Source of the DNA: Pseudomonadales bacterium
GTDB taxonomy: Bacteria > Pseudomonadota > Gammaproteobacteria > Pseudomonadales > Halieaceae
Reading direction: 5' to 3'
DNA: 64,000 nt
Assembly (NCBI GenBank): GCA_024234815.1
Contig: JACKNO010000001.1
Span: 1,178,001-1,242,000 of the forward strand
In this document: in pieces, positions 26,000-34,415 of the stretch
How positions within the stretch are numbered: the first letter of the stretch is position 1
Layout of the letters: each line of letters starts with the position of its first letter
The notes under the pieces: generated by a model
Seen by the model: only the letters and a program-made list of their open reading frames with translations
What the model was told of the DNA's origin: nothing
The model's database searches: none
Position numbers and translations under genes: made by a program

Positions 26000-27760
26000 T
26001 CAGTTGGCTGCAATTGCCGGATCTTTTGGCGAAACCGTCCTCAGGGCCTGCAACACTGTCTCCTGGGTCAATAATTGCGGCAGCATGAGCGGTTCCAGGG
26101 CCTCGTCGGCGGGGTACATCAGGTAGAGGGGGATGCCGTTGCGCCTGTGCTCGCGCAAAAAGGCCGCGATATCGGCATCGTAATTGGTCCAGTCGGCCAC
26201 CATGTAGACCACGCCGTGGTCGGCGAAGGCCGCGGTCATCTCATCGGTGAACAGCACGGCGGACTCGTTGGCCTTGCAGGTGATGCACCAGTCCGCGGTC
26301 ACATCCACGAACACCGGATTGCCGGCGGCTCGCAACTCCGCCAGGGCCTGTTCGGACCAGGCGACGTGGCCGGCATTGAGACCGCTGCCCGGGGCGCCGG
26401 TTTCATCCAGCGCGCGCCATGAGCCCAGGCTCAGCGCGGCCAGCACACAGGCGATGGTCACCAGTTTGGCCCATTTGCCATAGCGCCATAACCACAGGCC
26501 GAGCGCCAGCAGCAGGGCGCCCACCAGTGCCGCGGCCATGGTGTTGACGCCGGTTTGCCTGCCGGCCACCCAGAATAACCAGATTGCGGTGGCGTACAGC
26601 GGAAATGCCAGCAGCTGCTTGAGGGTGTCCATCCAGGCACCGGGTTTCGGCATCAGTTTGCGTGCCAGGCCGCTGTAGCCCAGCAGGACCAGTGGCGCCG
26701 CCATGCCGGCGCCCAGCGCGGCGAATACCAGCAGGGCGACGTAAGGTGGCTGGCTGATAGCGAAACCCAGCGCGGTACCCATGAAGGGCGCGGTACAGGG
26801 ACTGGCCACCACCACGGCGAGTACGCCAGTGAAGAAGCTGCCGGTAAGCCCGCCCCTGTTTGCCAGGCCGCTGCCGGTATTCATCAGGCCGCCGCCAAAT
26901 TCCACCAGGCCGGACAGGGACAGCCCCATGGCGACGAACAGGTAGGCCAGCGCAATTACAAAGCCCGGTGACTGCAACTGAAAGCCCCAGCCGATGGCCT
27001 CTCCGGCCTGTTGCAGTGCGATGAGCAGGGCTGCCACCAGCACAAAACTGGCTATCACTCCGGCGGCGTAGACCCAGCTGTGCAGGTGCCGGTCGTGTTC
27101 GGAACTGCGGGCGAAACTCAACACCTTCAGTGACAGGATGGGGAAAACACAGGGCATGAGGTTGAGGATGGCACCGCCGGCGAATGCCAGCAGCAACATG
27201 TAAAGCAGTGTTCCGGGTCCTGTATCCCCGGTGTTTGCGGTTGCGTTTACCTCCCCGGAAGCCGGGCGGCCAGGTGCGGAAGTCTCCGCCACCGCACCGC
27301 TTGCAAAGTCCACGGTGAAGTATTGCGTGCGGGGCGGGTAGCACAGGCCGGCGTCGGCACAGCCCTGCGAGCCCAGTGCCAGGTTGGCCACTGTGGGCAG
27401 CCGCTCTGGTACAGCGGCTATGTCGACATAGTTGTAGTAGACCTCCACCTCTCCGAAGAACTCATCTTCGCGCGACAGGCCGGACGGCAATTCAATGGCC
27501 AGCGGGATCTCACCCTCGGCGTCGCTCAGTTTGAAGTTGAAGCGGTGTTGGTAGAGGTAGTAGGTGTCGGCGATCTGCCAGTAGATGCGCAGGCTCTTGT
27601 CCTCGCGAACCTCCACGGCCACCTGGTATGCTTCCTCAACCGGCAGGAATTGGGGCTTGCCCGACGCCGCGCCGAACGGGTCGAGTCCGGTCCCCTCGCT
27701 TATCTGTGCATGAGCCAGACCGGAGAGTAATAGCAATATGCCTGCAAGCAACGCCCGCAT
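26000..27760 (-). CDS. dsbD: Thiol:disulfide interchange protein DsbD
   Basis: Moves electrons from cytoplasmic thioredoxin to periplasmic partners (DsbC, DsbG, CcmG). The 586 residues comprise a signal peptide (1-18, GLAHA-Q), a periplasmic alpha domain with the redox pair in GCADAGLCYPP, an eight-helix membrane domain holding NLMPCVFPILSLK and SPCTAPFMG (redox Cys of helices 1 and 4), and a C-terminal thioredoxin-like gamma domain with ADWCITCKANE. CITC in place of the common CVAC or CVSC is a minor variation. Divergent from a periplasmic copper chaperone gene across 144 nt. Confidence 0.96.
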   Translation of the reverse strand: MRALLAGILLLLSGLAHAQISEGTGLDPFGAASGKPQFLPVEEAYQVAVEVREDKSLRIYWQIADTYYLYQHRFNFKLSDAEGEIPLAIELPSGLSREDEFFGEVEVYYNYVDIAAVPERLPTVANLALGSQGCADAGLCYPPRTQYFTVDFASGAVAETSAPGRPASGEVNATANTGDTGPGTLLYMLLLAFAGGAILNLMPCVFPILSLKVLSFARSSEHDRHLHSWVYAAGVIASFVLVAALLIALQQAGEAIGWGFQLQSPGFVIALAYLFVAMGLSLSGLVEFGGGLMNTGSGLANRGGLTGSFFTGVLAVVVASPCTAPFMGTALGFAISQPPYVALLVFAALGAGMAAPLVLLGYSGLARKLMPKPGAWMDTLKQLLAFPLYATAIWLFWVAGRQTGVNTMAAALVGALLLALGLWLWRYGKWAKLVTIACVLAALSLGSWRALDETGAPGSGLNAGHVAWSEQALAELRAAGNPVFVDVTADWCITCKANESAVLFTDEMTAAFADHGVVYMVADWTNYDADIAAFLREHRRNGIPLYLMYPADEALEPLMLPQLLTQETVLQALRTVSPKDPAIAAN

Positions 27761-27828
27761 GGATTTTCCTCGTTGAGCCCTGAATGGCGCAGAATTGTAC
27801 CAGTCTACCCGCCCCGCCCCAATCTGGC

Positions 27829-27857
27829 GTCACGATATTGCTGGAGGGTGGTATAGT
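27829..27857 (+). promoter_or_regulatory. Weak predicted promoter of the copper-chaperone gene
   Basis: TATAGT at 27852-27857 (5/6 to -10) with GTCACG at 27829-27834 (3/6 to -35) and a 17-nt spacer, upstream of the TTG start at 27905. The -10 is good, the -35 poor. Confidence 0.3.
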
Positions 27858-27904
27858 TATGGGACGCCGGGATCAGGCGTGAGGTTCCCCTTTGGAGTAA
27901 CGAA

Positions 27905-28369
27905 TTGAAGAAAATACTGAGAATTGCACTTTTATTTTGCCTCGCCCCGCTGGCGGTTGCCGCGGCCGGGTCGCCGGCACTGTTGATCACCGACGCATGG
28001 ATAAGGGCGCTGCCGCCGGGTCAACCCAATACCGCGGCCTATATGACATTGACCAATTCCGGTACCGCTGCCGTGGTCGTAATCGGCGCCAGCACGGAGA
28101 TCGCCCGGAAGGCAGAGATTCACACGACCGTGGAGGTCGACGGACTGCAGCGAATGGAACAACTGGCGCAACTGTCCATCGCGCCGGGAGAGAGTGTGGC
28201 GCTTGCTCCCGGGGGCACTCACCTCATGCTGCTGGGCCTGGCGCGAATGCCGGCGCCTGGCGATGAGATCGGGCTGTGCCTGCAATTGGAAGCGGCTGAG
28301 CAAGTATGCACCACGGCGGATGTGCGCATGAGCGCCGGCGCCGGACAATCACATGATCATCACCACTGA
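27905..28369 (+). CDS. Periplasmic copper chaperone PCu(A)C
   Basis: Binds Cu(I) in the periplasm, and in related bacteria delivers copper to cytochrome c oxidase. The 154-residue precursor has a signal peptide (MKKILRIALLFCLAPLAVAA) and the PCuAC motif: a His in AEIHTTVEV, Met in QRMEQ and the His-x-Met pair in GGTHLMLLGL. It ends in a His-rich tail (SHDHHH) that could add metal sites. The start is TTG at 27905, 7 nt after GGAG; the next in-frame starts would destroy the signal peptide. DUF2333 follows 12 nt later. The first metal motif is HTT rather than HxM, so the site relies on the other residues. Confidence 0.88.
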   Translation: MKKILRIALLFCLAPLAVAAAGSPALLITDAWIRALPPGQPNTAAYMTLTNSGTAAVVVIGASTEIARKAEIHTTVEVDGLQRMEQLAQLSIAPGESVALAPGGTHLMLLGLARMPAPGDEIGLCLQLEAAEQVCTTADVRMSAGAGQSHDHHH

Positions 28370-28381
28370 CAGGGAACTACC

Positions 28382-29431
28382 ATGAGTGATATGAACACAG
28401 CACAAGGTGGCGGCTGGCGCGGAATGCTGGGCGAGTTTTTGCCGGGCGGTCGCATGAGTGGCGTTGCGGTCACGGTCCTCGGCCTCTACCTGTTCATCTG
28501 CCTGCTGCTGGGCATGTACTGGAGTATTGCCCCGGAGCCGTTCGACGTGCGGGCACGGGCGGCTGAATACGCGGCGGCGGACAACCGCCAGGTGGTCACC
28601 GGGTCGGTGACGACGGCCGCATTGATGGGTGTGATGGATACCCTGCTTACCAAGCCTGGTGGCTATACCCACAATGACATTTTCCCGCCGGGAGTCTGGC
28701 TGGACAATATGCCCAACTGGGAATACGGCGTGCTGATCCAGTCGCGCGACCTGGTACGGGCGCTGCGGGAGGTACTCAGCCGCTCACAGTCGCAGTCAAC
28801 CGAGGACGTTGACCTGGTGATGGCGGAGCCGCGTTTCAATTTCAACTCTGACAGCTGGGCGCTGCCCGCCTCGGAGTCTGAGTACCGGGATGGCCTGAAG
28901 TATGTGCGAAGGTATTTTGACCGCCTGTCCGAGGTGGACTCTCCCGACGCCCAGTTCTATGCGCGTGCCGATAACCTGCGCTACTGGCTGGCCACCGTGA
29001 ATACCCGCCTGGGCAGTCTGTCGCAGCGACTCAGTGCCAGCGTGGGCAAACGGCGCATCAACACTGACCTGGCGGGCGATGGGTCGGCTACCCAATCCAC
29101 CACTACCTCCGCCGAACTGGATGTGACCACGCCCTGGATGAAAATCGACGACGTATTCTACGAGGCGCGCGGCACCGCCTGGGCGCTGATCCAGTTCCTG
29201 CGGGCGGCGGAGGTGGATTTTGCCGAAGTGCTCGCCAAGAAGAATGCCCAGGTCAGCCTGCAGCAGATCATCCGCGAGCTGGAAGGCACCCAGGAGGCGG
29301 TGTGGAGCCCGATGATACTCAACGGTAGCGGTTTCGGCCTGCTGGCCAACCACTCGCTGGTGATGGCCTCTTATATAAGCAGGGCCAACGCGGCCATTAT
29401 CGACCTGCGGGACTTGCTGTCACAGGGATAG
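28382..29431 (+). CDS. DUF2333 family inner-membrane protein
   Basis: Uncharacterised 349-residue protein with one N-terminal transmembrane segment (about residues 27-48, GVAVTVLGLYLFICLLLGMY) and a long soluble domain, probably periplasmic. Family-like blocks are GGYTHNDIFPPGVWLDNMPNWEYGV, ARAxR-type helices around DLVRALREVLSRSQSQS, and DDVFYEARGTAWALIQFLRA. I recognise it as DUF2333 from memory of these blocks; no activity is known to me. It follows the copper chaperone by 12 nt with GGGA before the ATG, suggesting one transcript, though a functional link to copper is only inferred. Confidence 0.8.
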   Translation: MSDMNTAQGGGWRGMLGEFLPGGRMSGVAVTVLGLYLFICLLLGMYWSIAPEPFDVRARAAEYAAADNRQVVTGSVTTAALMGVMDTLLTKPGGYTHNDIFPPGVWLDNMPNWEYGVLIQSRDLVRALREVLSRSQSQSTEDVDLVMAEPRFNFNSDSWALPASESEYRDGLKYVRRYFDRLSEVDSPDAQFYARADNLRYWLATVNTRLGSLSQRLSASVGKRRINTDLAGDGSATQSTTTSAELDVTTPWMKIDDVFYEARGTAWALIQFLRAAEVDFAEVLAKKNAQVSLQQIIRELEGTQEAVWSPMILNGSGFGLLANHSLVMASYISRANAAIIDLRDLLSQG

Positions 29432-29448
29432 CGGACATTCCGGGGCGC

Positions 29449-29796
29449 TCAGCCCTTGTTGTTGTAGCGCAGGCGGGTGCCGGTATCCAGCGACAGGCGG
29501 ATTTCCGCTGCGCTGAGCGCTTCCGGGAAGTAGGTGCCTGACAGCTTGGCGTCCAGCAGGCTGGCGCCTTCCAGGTTGGTGTCGCGGAAGTCGATGCCGC
29601 TCAGGTCGCAGTTGCGAAAGTAGGAGTTGCTGAAGTCCAGGCCCCTGGCGTTCATGTTGCGCAGGTCGCGGCCCCGGTAATCGCCACTCTTCAGCTCGCT
29701 GCTGTCGAGTTGGTCGCGCTGTTCGTTGAAGCCCTTGATGTCCTCGTTGCGAAGGAGTTGGTATAAGGGATCTTGCTTGATAACGGGCTTGTCCAT
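29449..29796 (-). CDS. Short pentapeptide-repeat protein
   Basis: 115-residue cytoplasmic protein. The centre holds about eight pentapeptide units (for example YRGRD LRNMN ARGLD FSNSY FRNCD LSGID FRDTN LEGAS, then LLDAK LSGTY), with Leu/Phe at the middle position, enough for about two turns of the right-handed quadrilateral beta-helix. The flanks (KQDPLYQLLRNEDIKGFNEQ and EIRLSLDTGTRLRYNNKG) are non-repetitive. Such small proteins are common in gammaproteobacteria and their role is unknown; it is too short to resemble Qnr-type gyrase-protecting proteins. Start ATG 29796 has AAGG 7 nt upstream. Converges on the DUF2333 gene. Confidence 0.85.
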   Translation of the reverse strand: MDKPVIKQDPLYQLLRNEDIKGFNEQRDQLDSSELKSGDYRGRDLRNMNARGLDFSNSYFRNCDLSGIDFRDTNLEGASLLDAKLSGTYFPEALSAAEIRLSLDTGTRLRYNNKG

Positions 29797-30011
29797 TCGC
29801 TTACCTTTTCAAAGTCTTTAATATCGGCGGGCAATCGCGGTACGCCGGCGCGGCGGGCTGGTAGCTAGCTTAAGCCACAGTGAGGTTCAAGCCTAGTCTA
29901 AAGCACCGTTGTCATGACTGACGACCGCCGAGGCGGCGCCGCAAGCGGAACGCCGTGCTCGCACTGCCGCACCATACAGGTCGCGGCACTCATTCAGCCA
30001 GGGAATCCGGT

Positions 30012-32405
30012 TTGACTGTACAAACCCTCGAAGGTTTTCTCCTCACCCGCAACTGGCGCGATACGCCGGGCGGAGTAGAGCTGGAGTACTGGTTCGCCAC
30101 GGACAGCGGCCCCCTGTGCGCCCTTGTGCGCGGCGAGCATAGCGTATTTTTTCTCGAGCGGGCGCAACTGGAGCCGGCGCGTGCGCTGCTGGAGGCCGAG
30201 CCGGGGGTGGAGGTGCGTCCGGTGGAACTGCGCAGTTTCCGCTCGCAGGCGGTTGCCGGTATCTATTGCCGCGGATACCGGCAGGCCCGGCGCCTGGCGG
30301 ATGCCTTGCGCGGCCTTGGCCTGGAGCCGCTGGAAGCGGATATCAACCCCGCGGACCGTTTTCTGATGGAGCGCTTTGTCACCGGCTCCGCGATTCTGCA
30401 GGGTGAAACCCGTCGCCTCAAACGGCACCTGGTGATGGACAATCCCGCCCTGAAGGCGGCCGGGTACCGGCCCGCGCTCAAGGTCGTGTCCTTTGATATA
30501 GAGACCGCCATGGAGGCTGTGCAACTGTATTCTATCGGCGTGCACGGCGTCGCCGCCGGGCAGCATAGCCGCCGGGTGTTCATGGTGGGTGCGGGCGCGG
30601 AGCAGGATTTTGTGCAGGCCTGCCCGGACCAGGAAACAGCGTTGCAGGCGTTTCTCGACTGGCTGCAGGATTATGACCCCGATGTGCTGATTGGCTGGAA
30701 CGTGGTGAACTTCGATACCTGGTACCTGCAGCGCGTCGCCGACAAACTGGGCCGCCGCCTGGTGCTGGGCCGGGACCGCCGCACGGTGCACTGGCGCGAA
30801 CTGGACGACGACGGTGAGCGCCGCACCGCCCAGTGTCCGGGCCGGGTGATCCTGGACGGAATCGAGCTGCTGCGCTCCGCCTTCTACCGCTTCGAGAGTT
30901 TTGCCCTGGACAACGTCGCGCGGGAACTGCTGGGGGAGGGCAAGTTACTGCACGGTGCCAGCCGGGGCGATGAAATCACCCGTTTGTTCCAGCAGGACAA
31001 GACCCGGCTGGCGGAATACAACCTGAAAGACTGTGAACTGGTGTCGGAGATATTCGAGCACACCGCCATGCTGGACTTCGCTGTCGCCCGCACCGTGATG
31101 ACCGGCCTCAACATCGACCGCATGGGCGGTTCGGTGGCCTCCTTTGACAATCTTTACCTGCCCAGGTTGCACCGGAGGGGCTTCGTCGCGCCCAACGCCA
31201 GCAGCGATCACAGCGGCAGCCCCGGCGGCTTCGTACTGGATTCCACCCCGGGGCTCTACGATCATGTGCTGGTGCTGGATTTCAAGAGTCTGTACCCCAG
31301 TATTATCCGCACCTTTTTTATCGACCCGCTGGGGCTCGCCCTGGGGGTGAGTGATGGCTTGGGTGATGGCCTGGGTGGCGGCTTGGTTGAGCAGCTGGCC
31401 GAACACGATACCGTCCCCGGCTTCCTGCAGGCACGCTTCGCCCGGCGAGGCCATATCCTGCCGGAGCTGATCCAGCAGCTCTGGCGGCAGCGGGACGAGG
31501 CCAAGCGCGTGGGGGACGCCCCGCTGTCACAGGCCATCAAGATCATTATGAACAGTTTTTACGGCGTTCTAGGCACACCGGGCTGCCGCTTTTTCGATGC
31601 GCGCCTGGCCAGCTCGATCACTCTGCGGGGCCACGAGATTCTGACCCGGACCAGGGACTACATTGAGCAGGCTGGGCACAGGGTGATCTACGGCGACACC
31701 GACTCGGTGTTTGTGTGGATACGCGAGGCGCTGGATGACGCCCAGGCGGTCGCCGCAGGCAGGCAGTTGGAGAGCGATCTCAATCACTGGTGGCGCGATA
31801 CCTTGCGGCGGGAGTTCGATCTTGAGAGCGTACTGGAGGTGGAGTTTGAGACCCATTACAAACGCTTTCTCATGCCTACAATTCGCGGCTCCTCCGACCG
31901 CGGCAGCAAGAAGCGCTATGCCGGAGTCGTCGCCGGCCCGAAGGGCGACCGGCTGGTGTTCAAGGGCCTGGAAAACGTGCGTACTGACTGGACCCGCGTG
32001 GCCCGGGAGTTCCAGGAGGAGCTGTATCGCCGTATTTTTATGCAGGAACCCTTTGAGGATTATGTCCGCGAGGTGACTGCGCAGGTGCGGGCGGGCCAGC
32101 GCGATGGGCAACTGATATACCGCAAGCGCCTGCGGCGCCGACTGGACGATTACGAGCGCAATGTGCCGCCCCATGTGCAGGCGGCGCGGCTTTACCAGCA
32201 GCGGGGTTTGCCGGTTCCGGGCAGAGGCCGCTCTGTAGAGTACGTGATCACCACGGCGGGCGCGGAGCCAGCCGAGAAGCCACTGGCGCCCCTTGACTAC
32301 GAGCATTATGTCGAGCGGCAACTGCAGCCGGTTGCCGACGGCATCCTGGGCTTTGTGGGATCCTCGTACAGGGGGCTGGTGGATAAACAGATCGATTTGT
32401 TCTGA
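30012..32405 (+). CDS. polB: DNA polymerase II (family B)
   Basis: Damage-inducible repair and translesion polymerase with 3'-5' proofreading. I start it at TTG 30012, 6 nt after AGGGAA, giving 797 residues beginning TVQTLEGFLLTRNWRDTP, which aligns with E. coli Pol II (FILTRHWRDTP); the frame extends to 29955 without homology. Exonuclease motifs are VVSFDIETA, VLIGWNVVNFDTWYL and YNLKDCELV; polymerase motifs are LDFKSLYPSIIRTF (A), KIIMNSFYGVLGTPGCRFF (B) and YGDTDSVFVW (C); KKRYAG follows. It ends in LVDKQIDLF, a beta-clamp-binding-type tail. A glycine-rich insert at residues ~447-458 is encoded by three 12-bp repeats (31350-31385). No LexA box is evident upstream. Confidence 0.96.
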   Translation: MTVQTLEGFLLTRNWRDTPGGVELEYWFATDSGPLCALVRGEHSVFFLERAQLEPARALLEAEPGVEVRPVELRSFRSQAVAGIYCRGYRQARRLADALRGLGLEPLEADINPADRFLMERFVTGSAILQGETRRLKRHLVMDNPALKAAGYRPALKVVSFDIETAMEAVQLYSIGVHGVAAGQHSRRVFMVGAGAEQDFVQACPDQETALQAFLDWLQDYDPDVLIGWNVVNFDTWYLQRVADKLGRRLVLGRDRRTVHWRELDDDGERRTAQCPGRVILDGIELLRSAFYRFESFALDNVARELLGEGKLLHGASRGDEITRLFQQDKTRLAEYNLKDCELVSEIFEHTAMLDFAVARTVMTGLNIDRMGGSVASFDNLYLPRLHRRGFVAPNASSDHSGSPGGFVLDSTPGLYDHVLVLDFKSLYPSIIRTFFIDPLGLALGVSDGLGDGLGGGLVEQLAEHDTVPGFLQARFARRGHILPELIQQLWRQRDEAKRVGDAPLSQAIKIIMNSFYGVLGTPGCRFFDARLASSITLRGHEILTRTRDYIEQAGHRVIYGDTDSVFVWIREALDDAQAVAAGRQLESDLNHWWRDTLRREFDLESVLEVEFETHYKRFLMPTIRGSSDRGSKKRYAGVVAGPKGDRLVFKGLENVRTDWTRVAREFQEELYRRIFMQEPFEDYVREVTAQVRAGQRDGQLIYRKRLRRRLDDYERNVPPHVQAARLYQQRGLPVPGRGRSVEYVITTAGAEPAEKPLAPLDYEHYVERQLQPVADGILGFVGSSYRGLVDKQIDLF
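31350..31385 (+). repeat. Three 12-bp tandem repeats inside polB
   Basis: AGTGATGGCTTG, GGTGATGGCCTG and GGTGGCGGCTTG in tandem and in frame, encoding SDGL-GDGL-GGGL between the motif A region and the next helix of DNA polymerase II. The E. coli protein has no such repeat at this place as I recall it. Confidence 0.8.
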
Positions 32406-32420
32406 TCTCGCGGAATATGC

Positions 32421-32457
32421 GTTCCGGCTCGGCCGGGCCCGGCTGCGCCCAGCCGAA
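32421..32457 (+). terminator. Strong GC hairpin after polB, possible terminator
   Basis: GTTC...GGCT (32421-32429) pairs with AGCC...GAAC (32451-32457) around the perfect 12-bp palindrome GCCGGGCCCGGC at 32432-32443, starting 16 nt after the polB stop. No T-run follows, so it may be a stability element or part of a factor-dependent terminator. Confidence 0.3.
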
Positions 32458-32503
32458 CAATCTGTCAGCGGTGGGGTCGGGCGCTCCAGTGGCCGCGTTT
32501 TCC

Positions 32504-32532
32504 TTGTAACCGATGCGCCTGCACTTGATAAT
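32504..32532 (+). promoter_or_regulatory. Predicted sigma70-type promoter of the lipoprotein gene
   Basis: TTGTAA (32504-32509, 4/6), a 17-nt spacer, and GATAAT (32527-32532, 5/6). Transcript start would be near 32539, leaving a short leader with AGAGGA 8 nt before the ATG at 32559. Confidence 0.45.
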
Positions 32533-32558
32533 CCCGTGCAACCAAGAGGAAGCCTCCC

Positions 32559-33203
32559 ATGTCATCGTCTGTAAAGAGCACAACCGCACTCCTGTTCGCG
32601 TGTATCTGCGCGTTCGCCCTGCCGGCCTGCAATATCAATTCCCAGGTCACCAACAGCTACGTCGTTCCCGAATTCAAGGCGCTGGATCTGCACGGCGTAC
32701 TGGTGGTGGCGGTCACCCGGGAACCGAAGTCGCGGGTTGAGTTTGAAGATACGTTTACCGATGCGCTGAAGAGTCGAGGGGTGGATGCGGTTGCCAGCCA
32801 TACCCTGGTTCCGAATCAGAAAGCAACCGCCGAGGAGATCATTGCCGCCGCCGACAAAGCCGAGCTGGATACCATCCTCGTCACTCGCTACGTCGGGGAG
32901 AAGGCCGACCAGGTCTATCATCCCGGTACGGTTTACTATGCGGTCACACCGGCCTACGACCCCGGCTACTACGGTAACTTCGGCGGCTACTACGGGCGCG
33001 CCACCGAGGTGGCCTACCAGCAACCGGTATGGACCGAAAACGTCAGCCACGCCATGATCTCAGACCTTTATGCTGCAAAGACGCAGGACCGCCTGTGGCA
33101 GGCGGTGTCGGAAACCATAGAGTCCAGTGGGAGCAAGCAGGTGATGAAAGATGCGGTTGATGCGTTGATCGGCAACCTGAAGGAAAAGGGACTGCTGAAC
33201 TGA
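32559..33203 (+). CDS. Uncharacterised lipoprotein with Tyr/Gly-rich segment
   Basis: 214-residue precursor with a lipobox (ACICAFALPAC; Cys at ~25), so probably membrane-anchored in the envelope. The mature part has alternating beta/alpha character (HGVLVVAVTREPKSRVEFED, LDTILVTRYVGEKAD) followed by a Tyr/Gly/Pro-rich stretch around residues 120-150 (YYAVTPAYDPGYYGNFGGYY) and a C-terminal helix region with LWQAVSETIESSGSKQVMKD. The order resembles small lipoproteins of the DUF4136 kind, but I would not assign a family firmly. A monocistronic unit between polB and a convergent kinase gene, with its own predicted promoter. Confidence 0.8.
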   Translation: MSSSVKSTTALLFACICAFALPACNINSQVTNSYVVPEFKALDLHGVLVVAVTREPKSRVEFEDTFTDALKSRGVDAVASHTLVPNQKATAEEIIAAADKAELDTILVTRYVGEKADQVYHPGTVYYAVTPAYDPGYYGNFGGYYGRATEVAYQQPVWTENVSHAMISDLYAAKTQDRLWQAVSETIESSGSKQVMKDAVDALIGNLKEKGLLN

Positions 33204-33216
33204 CCCCGGCGCCGGA

Positions 33217-34218
33217 TTATTCCCCGAAGAATTCCGCGCGCAGCGCGCGGTAGTCGGCTGCCGGCAGGCGCGGTCCATAATTGGCGACAATCCTGCCGGC
33301 GGCAAGACTGGCAAAACGGCCCGCTGTGGCGAAATCCTCGCCCCGGCTGATCGCGTACAGAAAGGCGCCGGCGAACATGTCACCGGCGCCATTGGTGTCC
33401 ACGGCCTGCACCCGGTGAGGCGGGATGTCGACCTGCTCCTTGCCATCAAAGGTGATTGCGCCCTGCGCGCCCCGGGTGATCACAAACCTGCTGGCTACCC
33501 GCTTCAATCTTTCGATGGCGACTTCCAGGTTGTCGGTGTCACTCCATTGCAGGGCTTCTGCCTCGTTGCAAAAAACCAGGTCCAGTCCATTGCCGACAAT
33601 GCTGGCCATTCCCTCCCTGAAAAATTCCACCATGCCCGGGTCCGAAAAACTCAGGGCGGTTTTAACCCCCGCCTCTTCAGCGATCTCCCGCGCCCGCACC
33701 GCGGCGGCGAGCCCGCTGGGTGAGGTTACCTGGTAGCCCTCGATGTACAGGTACTCAGAGGCGGCAATGGCATCGGCATCGAGTTCCGCGATGGACAGGG
33801 ACTCGCTGATCCCCAGGTAGGTATTCATGCTGCGTTCGGCATCGGGGGTGATCAGCACCAGGCACTTGCCGGTGGTGCCCACGGCGCGCTCGCCGTTATG
33901 GCAGTGATCCACCCCGGCGGCCTCCAGGTCCGCCAGGTAAATATCACCGTCTTCATCGGCGGCGACCTTGCAGGACATGAAAGTGGGTCCGCCGAAGAGG
34001 GCGGTGGCGATCATGGAGTTGCCGGCGCTGCCGCCGCTGGCATGGCTGGCCTTGACCAGGTGGCCGCGCAGGTGAGCAAGCAACTCGGCTTGTCTGGCCT
34101 GATCCACCAGGGTCATCATGCCCTTGTCGACATTCATCTGCGCCAGGTCGGCGTCCTGAACCTTGATTTCGGTGTCCACCAGCGCGGCGCCGATACCGTA
34201 TGCCACATATTTTTTCAT
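33217..34218 (-). CDS. PfkB-family sugar/nucleoside kinase (adenosine-kinase-like)
   Basis: Ribokinase-fold kinase of 333 residues. It has the N-terminal VAYGIGAALVDTEIKV, substrate loop ASGGSAGNSMIATALFGGP, GDxxG-type DEDGDIYLADLEAAGVD, and the catalytic anion hole VQAVDTNGAGDMFAGAFLYA (DTxGAGD, catalytic Asp). In public annotations proteins of this type are often called adenosine kinase, but the exact substrate (adenosine, ribose, fructose or another) cannot be read from sequence. Start ATG 34218; AGAGG is 11 nt upstream. Convergent with the lipoprotein gene. A palindrome lies ~65 nt upstream of the start. Confidence 0.88.
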   Translation of the reverse strand: MKKYVAYGIGAALVDTEIKVQDADLAQMNVDKGMMTLVDQARQAELLAHLRGHLVKASHASGGSAGNSMIATALFGGPTFMSCKVAADEDGDIYLADLEAAGVDHCHNGERAVGTTGKCLVLITPDAERSMNTYLGISESLSIAELDADAIAASEYLYIEGYQVTSPSGLAAAVRAREIAEEAGVKTALSFSDPGMVEFFREGMASIVGNGLDLVFCNEAEALQWSDTDNLEVAIERLKRVASRFVITRGAQGAITFDGKEQVDIPPHRVQAVDTNGAGDMFAGAFLYAISRGEDFATAGRFASLAAGRIVANYGPRLPAADYRALRAEFFGE

Positions 34219-34279
34219 GGAAACAACTGCCTCTTGATATCAGCGGGCTATTATCCCGATCTGCCGGCCGATTTAAACA

Positions 34280-34300
34280 GCTGAGTATCGATACTGCAGC
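34280..34300. promoter_or_regulatory. Dyad-symmetric site upstream of the PfkB kinase gene
   Basis: Perfect 12-bp palindrome AGTATCGATACT at 34284-34295, flanked by near-complementary GCTG and GCAGC. Its size and position 66 nt upstream of the start codon would suit a dimeric repressor. No regulator gene is adjacent, so function is inference. Confidence 0.3.
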
Positions 34301-34415
34301 TAATGGCCGCAGAAAGACGATCTTCCTTTCGAATGAGGCGAGGCTGACGAAGCGCTTCAGAGAGTGTCGGGCGCGTGACTGGTGTCCTTCCGCTGCCGTG
34401 ACGCCTGATTTCCGG

